A DNA stretch of 64,000 nt from Lepiota brunneoincarnata (lineage: Eukaryota > Basidiomycota > Agaricomycetes > Agaricales > Agaricaceae): positions 496,001 through 560,000 of the forward strand of contig JAEBUN010000018.1 of the NCBI GenBank assembly GCA_023014365.1, in the 5' to 3' direction. Below, piece after piece: positions 1 to 12,292 of the stretch (position 1 is its first letter; every line of letters begins with the position of its first letter). Under the pieces are notes generated by a model. The model had not been told where the DNA came from. It saw only the letters and a program-made list of their open reading frames with translations, and did no database searches. The translations under genes were made by a program, and so were the position numbers.

Positions 1-79
1 TGAATTGTTGTCACCGACATGGTTCACTCACAGCAATGACGATAATTTTTATCCACAACAGGTTCCGCAAACGGCTGCA

Positions 80-2457
80 GGGTCCGCACAACTATGCAAG
101 TCCAGCAAGTACTTGGATGAGGACGAAAATATTTGCATCACGGCCAGTGGCGAGCCAGCTATCCCACACCAATCCTTACCTCACTACCGACAGGAAATCA
201 CCCTCACCAGGACCACACCTGGAGTTCTTCCATCATGTCTAGCCCTGGTCCTCCTGAGACTGTCTACCGTCTCATGCTCAACTGGTCTTTTCAAACCACA
301 TTCAGCAGTATACCCGGACCCGTTCCATTTCTGGTCCATTTGTGCCACAACACCCATCCCCCCTCTCGGCCACTTTCTTCTTGTGCCCCGATGTCCCTTC
401 ACTGCCATTCCTCCCCCGCACATCACCGCCTCCAAGTCGCATCCCTTTGGATAACCCTGCCCTGGTTTCCCTCAATGACCCTCCTGCCACCTCACCGGAG
501 AATTTTCGCAGGCATTCTCGCCTCCACTCCCGTAACCTCTCCCTGGTTTCCTCCCAACATCCAGCATCTTGGAAGATGGCTCACAGCAGCTCGAGTTGAG
601 GGATGATATTGAGGCCCCAGTCAGCACCATACCCAGTGCCGGCTCCAGTGTCCAGTTTCCTCGTTCGGAACCACTTGTGAATGGTCATGCCCCTCCGACG
701 CCCCTAGGTGTTGGCTTCACATTCGGTGGCAAGCCTTCATCGATATCTACCCCTACCCCTCCAACAATGACGGGTTCTCATGGGACAGCGTCCGCTTCGA
801 TGACAAAATCGCGTCGGGGTCATCATCACAAACACTCCATGTCCCATAGTTTCTTCTCCTTCCTCGAACCAGGCGCAAATGGCCTGGCCCCCTCTTCTGC
901 ATCCCACTCGCACGTGGAGGAGCTTCACACTCAACCCACACCAACTCCAGTTTCCCCGTGGACATCTATTCCCGCGCTTCCAGCTAGCCCCCCAATCTCG
1001 CAATCATCGCATGAACAGGAAGATGAAGGCGTGGAGGGGGTGTCGCCTGGGCCCGCTGCTGCTACTTTGGCACAGTTCCTCGTTGGTGCGTGGTTATGGG
1101 TATGTGGGCAGAGGATTGGGTCATTGAGCTGTACTGGTATTGGATATTGGGTTGTTTTTGATGCGTTCGGTGTCGGGGTGGGCAGGGTTCTACCTGGGTG
1201 GTTGAACATGAGGAAGAACGGGTTGATGAATGCTAGGGGGATGGAACGCGGGGCGCTGAGGCGGCCATATGGGTACGTCTCCTTGCTCTCCTCAGCTGTG
1301 ACTTCCTGATGGGATAGATTTATAGAAACAAACGAGTTCTTACTGTGTTCATGTTCAGCCAAGCCGTTTACCTGATGTTTGCATCTGTATACGTGTGCAA
1401 GGAGACAATTGAACATGTTCTCCTTACCGCTGGAGAGGGGCACCACCATCATCCTGGTGAAGACGACAGTTGGATTGGGTAAGTGCACATTTATACGTGA
1501 CATTGACTTCAACTCAGTTATCTAGCATCGAATTCCCCCCACTAATGACGCTCCTGACCTTCTTTTCGATAATCACCACCGCTCTTTTATACAACAATCA
1601 CGCGAAACTGATTGACGGTAAGTCACTGCTATTATTCATCCTCACAAATGGTTTGCTGACTATGGAGTATAGTCACAGGCAATCGTATACCCACACTCAG
1701 TGCACTTATCCGCTCTCTTTCCCAGTCGTCAAAAGCTCATAGTTACAATACCCCACCACCCAAACATCCTCTTGCGATTCTCCTTTCAAATCCGTATATT
1801 GCCAGTCCTCTCGTTTTCTGTGTTGCGATGTTCATTATTGCTGTGTTCCTTCCGCCGTGAGCCTACCTCCTCAATCTCCAGATATCCGTACTGATGCAGA
1901 GTCGCAAATCAGCACTCAACATCGCCCCGCCGATCTCGTTCTCGCATCGATCATCGCAATAGTAACATTCAAGGTGTCATACCAGGCGTGCTTTGTGCTT
2001 GGCACGGTCCTACTTCAAACCGCCCCTCGGCGTGGCCTCTCAAGCGGCAAAATGGAGGCATTCCTACGCGTCGTGCGCGAGGTACGTGGAATGAGCACCC
2101 GCTCTGCTGCTCGCTTTCTCTCTCTTTTTTTTTTTTCGCTGACCCTGTCTTGTTCTTTTCACAGATCGAGCGTCACCCAAACATCCTCCACCTCTCCGCA
2201 CCGCATATCTGGCAACTCACGCCTGCCCAAGTGAGTATAGGCAAAGATGAGACAAGCGACACACTTATTATCACGCTCCGACTCCATGTGAGGGAGGATT
2301 TGGGAGATGACGAGGTGTTGAGTTCGACCAAGTGGACTTGGGAGCGATGTGTGCGTACGTTGGGTTCTGGCAGCGGGGGCGGTGGAACGTTGGGTTATGA
2401 TGCGGGAATGGGGAGGGGAGGAGGAGTCGAGGTGACTGTTGGAGTTGTGAGAGGCTG
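80..2457 (+). pseudogene. Zrg17-like zinc transporter, copy 1, 5' half broken
   Basis: This is a duplicate of the intact gene at 9095-11595. From about 569 the two run in step: the Ser/Pro-rich cytosolic part, the first membrane segments (motif GYWVVFDAFGV), the His-rich loop GHHHHPG and the C-terminal domain with HIWQLTP are all present, with the same intron positions. Upstream of 569 the coding homology is spread over all three frames. About 100 nt is missing near 300-330, and about 16 nt is missing near 551, where the intact copy encodes IFFPRPG. No single frame links the N-terminus to the rest. A shorter product from ATG 569 would keep the membrane part, so a truncated protein cannot be excluded. 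What is seen is the alignment to copy 2; loss of function is inferred. Confidence 0.75.
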
Positions 2458-3152
2458 AGTTCTGGTCCCCCCTTTGTAGAAGTGTTTTTTTGTGATGCAT
2501 TCGTTCATCTTGGTTGGGAAGATAAGACCAAGGTTTGGTACCGTTGTTTAGTTGTCTGGTCTACATATGTTTTGTTCTGCTTCGAGCGTGCTCCCTAATA
2601 TCCCGAAGAGCGGAAGGTGATGGTATGGCCAAAAATACTGATAGAAGTGTACGTTTGCTACTCAGGCTTCAACTCAGTGGTGAGCATGAACTTGGGACAG
2701 TCCGAGACAATGAGGGGAAATGGGTCTGATCATGTTCCCTAACACAGGGCCGTCGAAACGAAGCGAAACGAACACGATGGAAGAGAAAGAGAAGTGGAAC
2801 TTCGGAGTAAATGAGTTAAAATCGTGAATTAGCTGCCACTCATGTGTATACTGTGAAGACCACGATGCACCGGAAATTTTATATGGATGGAGGGTATGAT
2901 AGGGTGGGGCGTATATGTACTACCCTAAGTATACGGTTTCATGAGCTTGTACCGTTTCAGCGAAATGTGTTGGGGGAAATCTAAGAGACAGGAGAGGAGT
3001 GTCGAGTCAGGAGGCCGGCGACAGATAATCCGGGATCCAAGGCCATTTCCCTGCATGGGGGTTTATCCGACCGGGTGAGTTTCGAACCATCCAAGTGCAT
3101 AAGGGGCGTTAGGGATTGTTGGAAAGTTAAGGGGATATTCGGTGCGAGGCTG
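2458..3152 (+). repeat. Zrg17 3'-flank repeat, copy 1
   Basis: This non-coding block is nearly identical to 11596-12292 downstream of Zrg17 copy 2, and part of it recurs at about 14275-14640. The match to the second copy ends at about 3152, where copy 1 runs into a Zrg17 exon fragment and copy 2 into unrelated sequence. That point marks a duplication breakpoint. Confidence 0.85.
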
Positions 3153-3332
3153 GAAATTCCAGCATCTCGGAAGATGGCTCACAGGGGCCCGAATTGGAGG
3201 ATGATATCGATCGGGCCCCGGTCAGCACCATATCCAGTGCCGGGTCCAGTGTCCAGTTTCCCGCACGGAACCACTCGTGAATAGTCATGCCCTTCCGACA
3301 CCCCTCAGGTGTGGGCTTCACATTCAGCGGCA
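3153..3332 (+). pseudogene. Zrg17 internal exon fragment (third copy)
   Basis: About 180 nt matches 9703-9873 inside exon 1 of the intact Zrg17-like gene, covering the region that encodes the acidic SEDGSQELE stretch through to the TFGG motif. Copy 2 sequence is changed by several substitutions and small indels. The fragment has no start, no flanking exons and no continuation. It is joined directly to HNH copy 1 sequence at about 3333, so it is a recombination scar rather than a gene. Confidence 0.8.
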
Positions 3333-3333
3333 A

Positions 3334-4090
3334 TTATGAGCATGGCGAAAGAACGCAAAAGATATATGGATGGCCATGCTCCCCCGACTTGAGATCCCAG
3401 TTGGTTGAGGCAGGGAATGTGTGGTAAAAGTCGGTGCGAACGGGGAAAGAACTGGGGATATAGTGGGCCTGTTGCTCTACAGTCGTCATCTTGGAGAAGG
3501 TGCATCTATCAATACTACCTGTCACCATGCAGCGATAACCATCACACAGTAGGGCCTTCACGGATGGTAAGTGCTGAACGTCTTATGTAGGCGGGCAACT
3601 CGCTGTTTTTTTCTTTTGCTGCTGTATGGTCCTTTGGGGCAGGTTCAATCGCAACACTCGACGAACTGCTATGTGTTTCGAGAGAGGGTCAGCTTGAATG
3701 CTACGATGATGGAGATGCGCATCGTTTATATTGCCAAACTAAAAGCAAATGAAGGAGGGAGCATGTCGAGAACGGAAAATAACTTGCAAAGCCAAAACAA
3801 GTTCTCAATATAAAACTGTGCTAACATATCTGTTTGCTCGGCTCTAGCTTAGGAGCAAAGGACCTCGTTGGCAACAACGCTTTGAACATGATGGTGAGGA
3901 GCTTCCAGGATCAGGTAGCCTGGACAACACATATAGACAAGGCGTCTCTCACTATTCTTTGCTTCATTCTTGGAGAGAACCCACTGCTGGTACGCCTAGT
4001 AGCACTGCGTATTGTGGACTTAATCGAGGGGGTTTCAAGGGAGAGGCCGCTGGTGAGAATAAAGTTGGTACGGCGGCGCCGGCCCCCCCT
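3334..4090 (-). pseudogene. HNH-nuclease family protein, copy 1, decayed
   Basis: The minus strand aligns along its length with the intact HNH gene at 7483-8763. It has the N-terminal helical part (around 4050-3840) and the core exon with YRCMVTG (around 3505-3561), followed by the diverged WDLK segment. In-frame stops interrupt the N-terminal part, for example within the NPF...VHN segment, and the last two exons are absent. The 5' end has drifted into low-complexity GC-rich sequence near 4070-4090. It is a remnant of the local HNH expansion. Confidence 0.75.
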
Positions 4091-4646
4091 ACCATCATGA
4101 CTGCAAGGGAACCCGGTATCATAAAAAACCCCTCACATTCTATGCTGACCACAGCCGAAGGTGGAATCAAGACAGAAATTGTAACACTAGTGCGTCACAA
4201 GATGCAGGAGAAGGACACTTAGATCACTACTGCAGAAGGTCGTGCAGCACAGCAACCCATTGGTGTAGCCTGACGAACCGACGAAACTTGCAGAGCGTTC
4301 TGACCCGGAGGAATGGAAGTCCGAAATGGTGAGAAAAGGTGATCGAGGCAGATTTCCATTAGTGTAGACTTCCGTACTGGTGAGTCGAGGACTGATATCC
4401 CTCTGAAAATGTTGGAAGAATAATTGCTCTTCGACACTGGTGATGTCCACCTTGATCTCAGAAAAGAGGGCAGATGAACCAGAGCTGCTTCATGGGCGTG
4501 AGGGTTCACCAACAATTGCGGTCATGGTCATGAATTAGCTATCTCATAGAAGCGTCCTATGTGAGAAGGGTAGCAAAAGCTCTCCAGGTTGTAACATTTT
4601 GCAAGTTTGCACTACCCCCAATCACATTCGTTTCGATTGACGATAG
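4091..4646. other. intergenic, no gene recognised
   Basis: An open minus-strand frame of about 90-100 codons (4187-4515) resembles no family I know and has no signal peptide or motif. I see nothing else here. Confidence 0.5.
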
Positions 4647-6287
4647 CTACCCTCTATGAATAGGATCAATCTGAAAACTTACCTCATGCGTTCGTTTGAA
4701 TCCCTCAACCACCCGAGCAACAAACTGCCGAATGCCAGGATCAGGGTCGTGATCCACCGATTCATACACCTCAAGGAACCCGTAAATATATAATTTCTTG
4801 AGAACAATTGGCGGACACTTGAATTTCTGGAGCTTAGGGAGCCGCATTGCAAGCTCCAACCAAGACGTCTAAGATTCGTCAGACTCTCATCATGCTGTGA
4901 GGTGGCGTGAACACCTCACCAAAACCTCTGACTTCCTATTGGTCATGTCCTCTGGTGTCACCGACACAAAGCAGCACAGGTGGCGGAGATACTGACACCC
5001 CTCCACCCCCTTGAGCTGCTCATTGCTCAAAACCCGTGACCAGTGTGTTGCGATATTTCCGCCGACATTCAAGGATTTCAGCGAGTGTTTGTGGTGTGGG
5101 AGCACTGCAGTGAAGAACTTGTCTACGAGCTGAGGTGAGTCATCGAGCGGGTGTCGGGGAACAAGGCGCAGGCGCTCGATGGCGGGGCATGATAACAAGT
5201 AACTAAGGACAGGAGGCGGGTGGATGGTATCGATGCATATATCCTTCACAAAGATGCATTCATCCTGGAGAACGGCACAAATTTCGCCAAGTTGAGTCGC
5301 CATTGAGAGACTGGGACTGCGTCTGATTTTGAGCGTTTCGAGGTGGCGAAAATGTCGGATGTGGGTCCGAAAGTCTTCTGATGTGACTGTGATTGCACAT
5401 GCTTTTAGTCGCTTGAGCTTTAGGCATGCGTCGGCGGGGAGTGATGAGAGGGCGGCAAAAATGTCCTTCAGGGTCACCTCTCCGTCGGGATGACAAGGTC
5501 GTGGTATCGTGAACGTGAAGCTTTCGAGGTCTGGACAACGTGTTATCAGCTCCGACACCTGTGTTATTAGTGTCGATTCCGGTATCAGGAGGCTTTTCCA
5601 AAAGACCGTGAGGACATTGAGATTAGACAGGGGCGAGAGAGAGAATTCGGGAATCGGACGATGGGTGATAATGAGATCAAGTTCCTTCAGGGTTTGTATT
5701 GAACCCAGCGCGCTCATGCAGTTGGCAATCTGGCTGGATGCATAGGCTTCGCAAGTGTTGTATTCCAATCTGTATTAATTGAGCCACCTGGTAGCTTGAC
5801 AAATTCGGGCTTACTGGAGAGAGTATAAACTTCTCAGTGTAGGGACCAGTACGTCCAGTAAGATCAGCCAAGGGAGGGTTCGTTGGCGCTCCGAGTCGTA
5901 GCTGTCCCGAAATGTTAGCGTGATCTCTGCTCCCCTGGCACCCTCGAAAACCTTCGTCTCGCCGGCCTTCAGCGCAGATATAACATCCTCGCAGTACTTC
6001 AGCCTTGGTCTGAAGCATGGTTCATACAATGCGATTGGGAAAAGAACGGGTGTAATAATGGCGTTGAATCGTCTTGAAACGAGGCGCAGGCAATGGAGAC
6101 AGTGGATACCGCTCCTGTTTGGAATCTGAAGGGGATGAGTTCCTTCGTGCTTGCCCTGAGTGTGGGTAATTGCCAAATCGACAATCCGGAGAAGAATCTC
6201 GTTTGGTATCTCGTTCGGTGGTGTTGGCATTAGAACTGAATGATTGTTATCAATAAAGATGTTGAGATCATTGATCAGGTCTGTCAC
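4647..6287 (-). CDS. F-box/LRR-like protein, three exons
   Basis: Probable substrate-recognition subunit of an SCF ubiquitin ligase, by family; the substrate is unknown. Exons are 6287-5815, 5769-4920 and 4868-4647, with two short GT-AG introns, giving about 514 residues. An F-box-like segment lies near residues 22-80: NEIPNEILLRIVDLAI, then CLRLVSRRFNAI with the usual LR.VS+.F spacing. The rest is leucine-rich and repeat-like (for example LKELDLII, LKSLNVGG), as in fungal F-box proteins with irregular LRRs. The product ends with a short basic/acidic tail. The frame is open across both splice joins. It does not look like a member of the 26-30 kb F-box array. Such genes evolve fast in mushrooms, so function cannot be narrowed further. 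Confidence 0.75.
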
Positions 6288-6670
6288 ATCTATTTATTTG
6301 AGAAGTATGAAATGATCCTCTCATTACACACTTTGGGTAAAACCAGCGGCTTGCACTTGCTACCATCACTCTAAGTAAACAAGCCCTCGCCGGCAGCCCA
6401 GACCAACTTGAGACGTTGGCATGGGCTCGACTGGGGCGAAAATCAAAAACAAATGGGTTTGCCACTGGCAAGTATTCAATGTATAGCATTGACCATCGAG
6501 CTCTCCCATCTCCTTCCATCTACATGAGGATCCAGATTGCAGTACAATCTATTTCCCAAGATCTATAACTTGAGGACTTTGCTCAGTTTTCCGGTGATTT
6601 CTCACCGCCAAGTCCACGTGGTCAACACGCTTACGCGCAGCCAGCCCAACATGACTGCGAGGATCCCATC
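6288..6670. other. intergenic, no gene recognised
   Basis: This stretch separates the minus-strand F-box gene from the plus-strand LRR remnant. It probably holds the F-box gene's promoter. I see no clear TATA box or repeat. Confidence 0.4.
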
Positions 6671-7318
6671 AGCCTACCACCCTATGATTCCGACAAGGTG
6701 GGGAGATTCCTATGCAGACTTGGGGACTCAGTGACGGTGTTGAAGCTGGACGTTGTTCAACCAAGTGAGCTGTCTTTGTAACCACTGAAATGGCCTCGTC
6801 GGCTTACACCGAATCAATTAGGGGACACATTGATCCATGCAATCCCACCGCAAGCTTTTCAAAATCTCACCAATATCCAGCATCTCAGGATCCATCTAAC
6901 AGTTCAGAGGGGAGCCCGGGATGATGTTGTCTTCTCCGCCCGTAGTTATATCTTGCCCATCATCGACAACCTGCCTTCTCCTGAACTGCTAGTTGAGTTC
7001 AGCTTTACATATCAAGTCTTTACCAAGGGATCGGCTGCATTTTTCGACTGCTCATCCTATATCGGATGCTTCATAAAAGAGCTTGGGGCAAGGTTCCAAC
7101 GGTGCGAGTATCTTAGGTTGAAGCAGATTAACGTGGCTATCAACCTACACCAATATGGCAAATTTCCTGGAGCCGATGACTCGATAGAGAGTCCCTTGGA
7201 GAGTGCTTTCCCATCCTTGGAGAGGCGTGGGGTGGTCATCAATGCAACGTACTCAGAGCCCAGACCCTCCCCTCAGGGTAGCTCACGTATAATTGCTGGT
7301 TTGGCTCTAGTGTTATGA
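6671..7318 (+). pseudogene. F-box/LRR-type C-terminal remnant
   Basis: Two joinable exons (about 6671-6759 and 6821-7318, intron of about 60 nt ending in TTAG) encode a leucine-rich stretch with SVTVLKLDV and LTNIQHLRI, then a longer region ending near GLALVL. This matches the C-terminal LRR-like half of mushroom F-box proteins. No F-box or plausible start codon is visible upstream: the frame from 6537 stops at 6734. I read it as a 5'-truncated copy. A real gene with an unrecognised first exon is possible. Confidence 0.5.
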
Positions 7319-7482
7319 TGATTGTAGTAGGATTTGTGCTTGGGTGTTCATGAGCATTATTCAACTTACTAATAATGTTAAATTATATTTTGTTGTTGAT
7401 GGGAACAGTGATATTCGGCCTTTTCTGATGTTATGCGTTATAAATGTGTCTACAGTTACCCTGAAACTCAGTGGGAGTGAAT

Positions 7483-8763
7483 CTAAGAAACGATATGTGC
7501 TTGACGAAGTTGGGAATTCAAAAGCTCCACCGAAGAGCCATCATGAGCCATGGAGCCTATCTCTTCCAATTCTCGATCACATAAAGCCATATGAGCAGCA
7601 GTGCCCGACATATGGGCGATTCGACAAATAGCTGCATGCAACTTGAGATATTTGGGGTTGGGTAGTTCCAGATTGGTGGATGTCGTAAAAGTGACAACAA
7701 GAGGGTTGGGGAGATTTGCAAGGACCGGATCTATCGTCTTCGAGTACAAGGTTTGAACAGTATATGTATTGGGACTGTCCTGAATCAGTGAGATTAAACG
7801 GGTCAGAATGACATGAATTGTTCCGTGTTGCTCACCACAACTTCTTCAAACCATAGTTCTAGTTTATCAAACATTTTATGGAGAGACATCTCCATTGTCA
7901 GTCCATTCGACAGCCCATGACCATTGACACCACCGAGTTCTTCAAGGACATTGATGCCTCCGAAACCATTGATGATATCCCGAATACTTCTAGCATCCGT
8001 CTAAGGCCTTATTATCTGCAATCTGCACTAGCATGATGAAACGCCACAAATACCTTTGGCTGTTCATTCTCTTCCAGCTTGAGATCCCAGTCGGTTAAGG
8101 GAGGAAATATGTGGCAGAAGTTGGTGGCCACAACAAAGGATCCAGGAATGTGGTGCATCTGACGCTCCGCAATTGTCATCTTGGAGTTGATGGTTCTATC
8201 CAAGTTACGTGTAACCATGCAGCGATAATCATCGCGCAATAGAGCCTTCATGAAAGATAAACTCTGAATGTTTGATGTCGAAAGCGAGCTCACATTTCCT
8301 TTAGCGGTTTTGTGGTCCTTTGGGGCTGATTCAGCCACGAAACCAGAGAAACCTTCATATTCTTCGAAAAAGTCTCTGCTTGGGTGCTCTGATGATGCCG
8401 GTGTATATCCTTTTTGTTGCCGAACTGGAGGACATATAAAGAAGGTAGACAACTGAGCAAGGAGCATAACTTACAAAGATAAAACAAGTGGTCAATGTAA
8501 AATTGGGCCAGCATGTCCATTTGGTCGGGTCTGGCATCACAGAGAATGATCTCATTGGCAATTATTCCCTGAGCGTGATGATCAGGCGCTTCGAGGATTA
8601 GATAGCCCAGGCAACGAGTATAGTCAAGGCGGTTCTCGTCACCCCTTGCCTCATTTTCGCTGAGGAGACACTGTTGGTATGCGTTATAGCATAGCGCGTT
8701 GTTGACTTCATGGAAGGGGTCCTGAGGGAGAGGTTGCTGTTGAGGATAGGGTTGGTATGCCAT
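7483..8763 (-). CDS. HNH-nuclease domain protein, copy 2 (intact)
   Basis: Member of the large Agaricomycete family with an HNH_2-type nuclease fold; biological role unknown. Start is ATG 8763 (MAYQPYPQQQ). Four exons can be joined in frame: an N-terminal helical region; a linker plus core with ALLRDDYRCMVT and FCHIFP; a segment NGLTMEMSLHKMFDKLE carrying the second half of the HNH fold; and a C-terminal exon with LPNPKYLKLHAAICRIAHMSG, the family's signature. Introns are short GT-AG: one splits the Leu-Phe before RQQKG, one follows AKGN, one follows EQPK and one follows FEEVV. The usual AHI of the family is CHI here, so catalysis is uncertain. It is the best-preserved of three related copies and lies head-to-head with Zrg17 copy 2. 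Confidence 0.8.
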
Positions 8764-9094
8764 CTCCAGTGCTGTTAATGTAGTGGGGAAGCCAGCAGAA
8801 CATCTTATCTGGAGGCTTCCGCCGAGACCGACGACACGACAACTTACATCAGCAGCGGCTGAGCATCGCAACGGATTAAATTGTGGCAAACCAAGTGTCG
8901 AACTTAGCAAGGAATGGTGACTTGAGGTTCTCGAGTAACCAGACTGGGAAATGTACTTGTCGTGTCACGGGATCAGGAGAGATGACGGCCCAACTTCCGT
9001 TCAACTCACCCACGTTGACTGAGGCCAGCTTGAATTGTTGTTCACAGGCGCTGTGACCGGCTACCACTCAGTTTGGATTAGCGTCCGCACGACC

Positions 9095-11595
9095 ATGCAG
9101 GGCAACAGTGGAATCCACCGGCGCAAGTCCAGCAAGGACTTGGAGAAGGACGAAAACATCCTCGACATGGCCAGTGACGACTCACCCCGTCCCCCACCAA
9201 TCCTTGCCCCACCACCACCAGGAAATCATCCGCGCCAGGGCCACACTCGCAGTCCTTCCGTCGCGTCCAGTCCTGGTCCTCCTGGACTGTCTCCCGTCTC
9301 ATCCTCAGCTGGTCCTTTTCGAACCACATTCAGCGGCATACCGAATGGTCGACTTCCAAATGGCACGCCCAGTTCTGCTTCTCCTCTGAAAACCACCTTT
9401 GGCCATGGCCATACCCGAACCCGTTCCATTTCTGGTCCATTTGCGCCACAACACCCATCCCCTCTCTCAACCACCTTCCCCTTGCGTCCCGATGTCCCTC
9501 CCACCCTCTCTCCTCCGACTTTCACTGTCATTCCCCCTCCCCCACAAATCACCGCCTCCAAGTCGCTCCCTTTGGATAACCCTGCCTCGGTTTCTCTCAA
9601 TGACCCTCCTGCCACCTCACCGAAGAACTCTCGCAGGCATTCTCGCCTCCACTCCCGTAACCTCTCCATCTTCTTCCCCCGCCCTGGTTCCCTCCCAACG
9701 TCCAGCATCTCAGAGGATGGCTCACAGGAGCTCGAGTTGAGGGATGATATTGAGGCCCCAGTCAGCACCATACCCAGTGCCGGCTCTAGTGTTCAGTTTC
9801 CCCGTTCGGAACCACTCGTGAATGGTTATGCCCCTCCGACGCCCCTAGGTGTTGGCTTCACATTTGGTGGCAAGCCTTCATCGATATCTACCCCTACCCC
9901 TCCAACAATGACGGGTTCTCATGGGACAGCGTCCGCTTCGATGACAAAATCGCGTCGGGGTCATCATCACAAACACTCCATGTCCCATAGTTTCTTCTCC
10001 TTCCTCGAACCAGGCGCAAATGGACTGGCCCCCTCTTCTGCATCCCACTCGCACGTGGAGGAGCTTCACACTCAACCCACACCAACTCCAGTTTCCCCGT
10101 GGACATCTATTCCCGCGCTTCCAGCTAGCCCCCCAATCTCGCAATCATCGCATGAACACGAAGATGAAGGCGTGGAGGGGGTGCCCCCTGGGCCCGCTGC
10201 TGCTGCTTTGGCACAGTTCCTCGTCGGTGCGTGGTTATGGGTATGTGGGCAGAGGATTGGGTCATTGAGTTGCACTGGTATTGGATATTGGGTTGTTTTT
10301 GATGCGTTTGGTGTCGGGGTGGGCAGGGTTCTACCTGGGTGGTTGAACATGAAGAAGAACGGGTTGATGAATGCTAGGGGGATGGAACGCGGGGCGCTGA
10401 GGCGGCCATATGGGTACGTCTCGTTCTTCTCTTCAGCTGTGACTTCCTGATGGGATAGATTTATAGAAACAAACGAGTTCTTACTGTGTTCATGTTCAGC
10501 CAAGCCGTTTACCTGATGTTTGCATCTGTATACGTGTGCAAGGAGACAATTGAACATGTTCTCCTTACCGCTGGAGAGGGGCACCACCATCATCCTGGTG
10601 AAGACGACAGTTGGATTGGGTAAGCGCCTATTGATACGTGACATTGACTTCAACTCAGTTATCTAGCATCGAATTCCCCCCACTAATGACGCTCCTTACC
10701 TTCTTTTCGATAATCACCACCGCTCTTTTGTACAACAATCACGCGAAATTGATTGATGGTAAGTCACTGCTACTGTTCATCCTCTCAAATGGTTTGCTGA
10801 CTATGAAGTATAGTCACAGGCAATCGTATACCCACACTCAGTGCACTTATCCGCTCTCTTTCCCAGCCGTCAAAAGCTCATAGCTACAATACCCCACCAT
10901 CTAAACACCCTCTTGCGATTCTCTTTTCAAATCCGTATATCGCCAGTCCTCTCGTTTTCTGTGTTGCGATGTTTATTATTGCCGTGTTCCTTCCGCCGTG
11001 AGCCTACCTCTTCAATCTCCGGATATCTATACTGATGCAGAGTCGCAAATCAGTACTCAACATCGCCCCGCTGATCTCATCCTCGCATCGACCATCGCAA
11101 TAGTAACATTCAAAGTGTCATACCAGGCGTGCTTTGTGCTTGGTACGGTCCTACTTCAAACCGCCCCTCGGCGCGGCCTCTCAAGTGGCAAAATGGAGGC
11201 ATTCCTACGCGTCATGCGCGAGGTATGTGGAATGAGCACCCGCTCTATTGCTCGCTTTCTCTCTTTTTTTTTTCGCTGACCCTGTCTTGTTCTTTTCACA
11301 GATCGAGCGTCACCCAAACATCCTCCACCTCCCCGCACCGCATATCTGGCAACTCACGCCTGCCCAAGTGAGTATAGGCAAAGATGAGACAAGCGACACA
11401 CTTATTATCACGCTCCAACTTCATGTGAGGGAGGATTTGGGAGATGATGAAGTGTTGAGTTTGACCAAGTGGACTTGGGAGCGATGTGTGCGTGCGTTGG
11501 GTTCTGGTAGCGGCGGCAGTGGACAGTTGGGTTATGATGCGGGAATGGGGAGGGGAGGAGGAGTCGAGGTGACTGTTGGAATTGTGAGAGGCTGA
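9095..11595 (+). CDS. ZRG17: Zrg17-like cation-diffusion-facilitator zinc transporter, copy 2 (intact)
   Basis: Likely an ER/Golgi-type zinc transporter subunit, by family (yeast Zrg17 acts with Msc2 to bring zinc into the ER). Six exons: 9095-10413, 10467-10619, 10667-10758, 10814-10997, 11054-11222 and 11302-11595. The first ~330 residues are Pro/Ser-rich and cytosolic, with RRHSRLHSRNLSIFFPRPG, the fungal signature, followed by HHHKHSMSHSFFSF. Membrane segments follow, with GYWVVFDAFGV and QAVYLMFASVYV, then the His-rich loop GHHHHPGEDD that could bind zinc, and more membrane segments. The C-terminal cytosolic domain has HPNILHLPAPHIWQLTP. I chose ATG 9095 (MQGNSG), the start of homology to copy 1; an in-frame ATG at 9035 would add 20 residues. 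The symbol rests on motif memory and should be tested. Confidence 0.75.
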
Positions 11596-12292
11596 GTTCT
11601 GGTCCCCCCTTTTGTCGAAGTGTTTTTTTGTGATGCATTCGTTCATCTTGGTTGGGAAGATAAGACCAAGGTTTGGTACCGCTGTTTAGTTGTCTGATCT
11701 ACGTATGTTTTGTTTTGCTTCGAGCGTGCTCCCTACTATCCTGAAGAGCGGAAGGTGAAGGTATCGTTAGAAATACTGATAGAAGCGTACGTTTGCTACT
11801 CAGGCTTCAACTCAGTGGTGAGCATGAACTTGGGACAGTCCGAGACGATGAGGAGACATGGGTCTAATCATGTTCCCTAACACAGGGCCGTCGAAGCGAA
11901 GCGAAACGGACACGAGGGAAGAGAAAGAGAAGTGGAACTTCGGAGTAAATGAGTTAAAAGCGTCAATTAGCTGCCACTCATGTGTATACTGTGGAGACCA
12001 CCATGCACCGGAAATATTATATGGACAGAGGATACGACAGGGTGGAGCGTATCATGTACTGCCCTAAGTATACGGTTTCATGAGCTTGTATTGTTTCAGC
12101 GAAATGTGTTGGGGGAAATCTAAGAGACAGGAGAGGAGTGTCGAGTCAGGAGGCCGGCGGCAGATAATCCGGGATCCAAGGCCATTTCCCTGCATGGGGG
12201 TTTATCCGACCGGGTGAGTTTCGAACCATCCATGTGCATAAGGGGCGTTAGGGATTGTCGGAAAGTTAAGGGGATATTCGGTGCAAGGCTGG
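11596..12292 (+). repeat. Zrg17 3'-flank repeat, copy 2
   Basis: Nearly identical to 2458-3152. It includes the 3' untranslated region of the Zrg17-like gene and about 500 nt of non-coding sequence. Similarity ends abruptly at about 12292. Confidence 0.85.

Noticed and set aside
4187..4515. Overlapping minus-strand frames of 87-98 codons
   Set aside because: No motif, no signal peptide, no conserved join; likely chance.
8290..8763. Alternative ending KPLKEM for the HNH copy 2 first exons
   Set aside because: That frame arises from reading exon 2 one base off. The phase-1 intron join gives the frame that continues into the HNH core.
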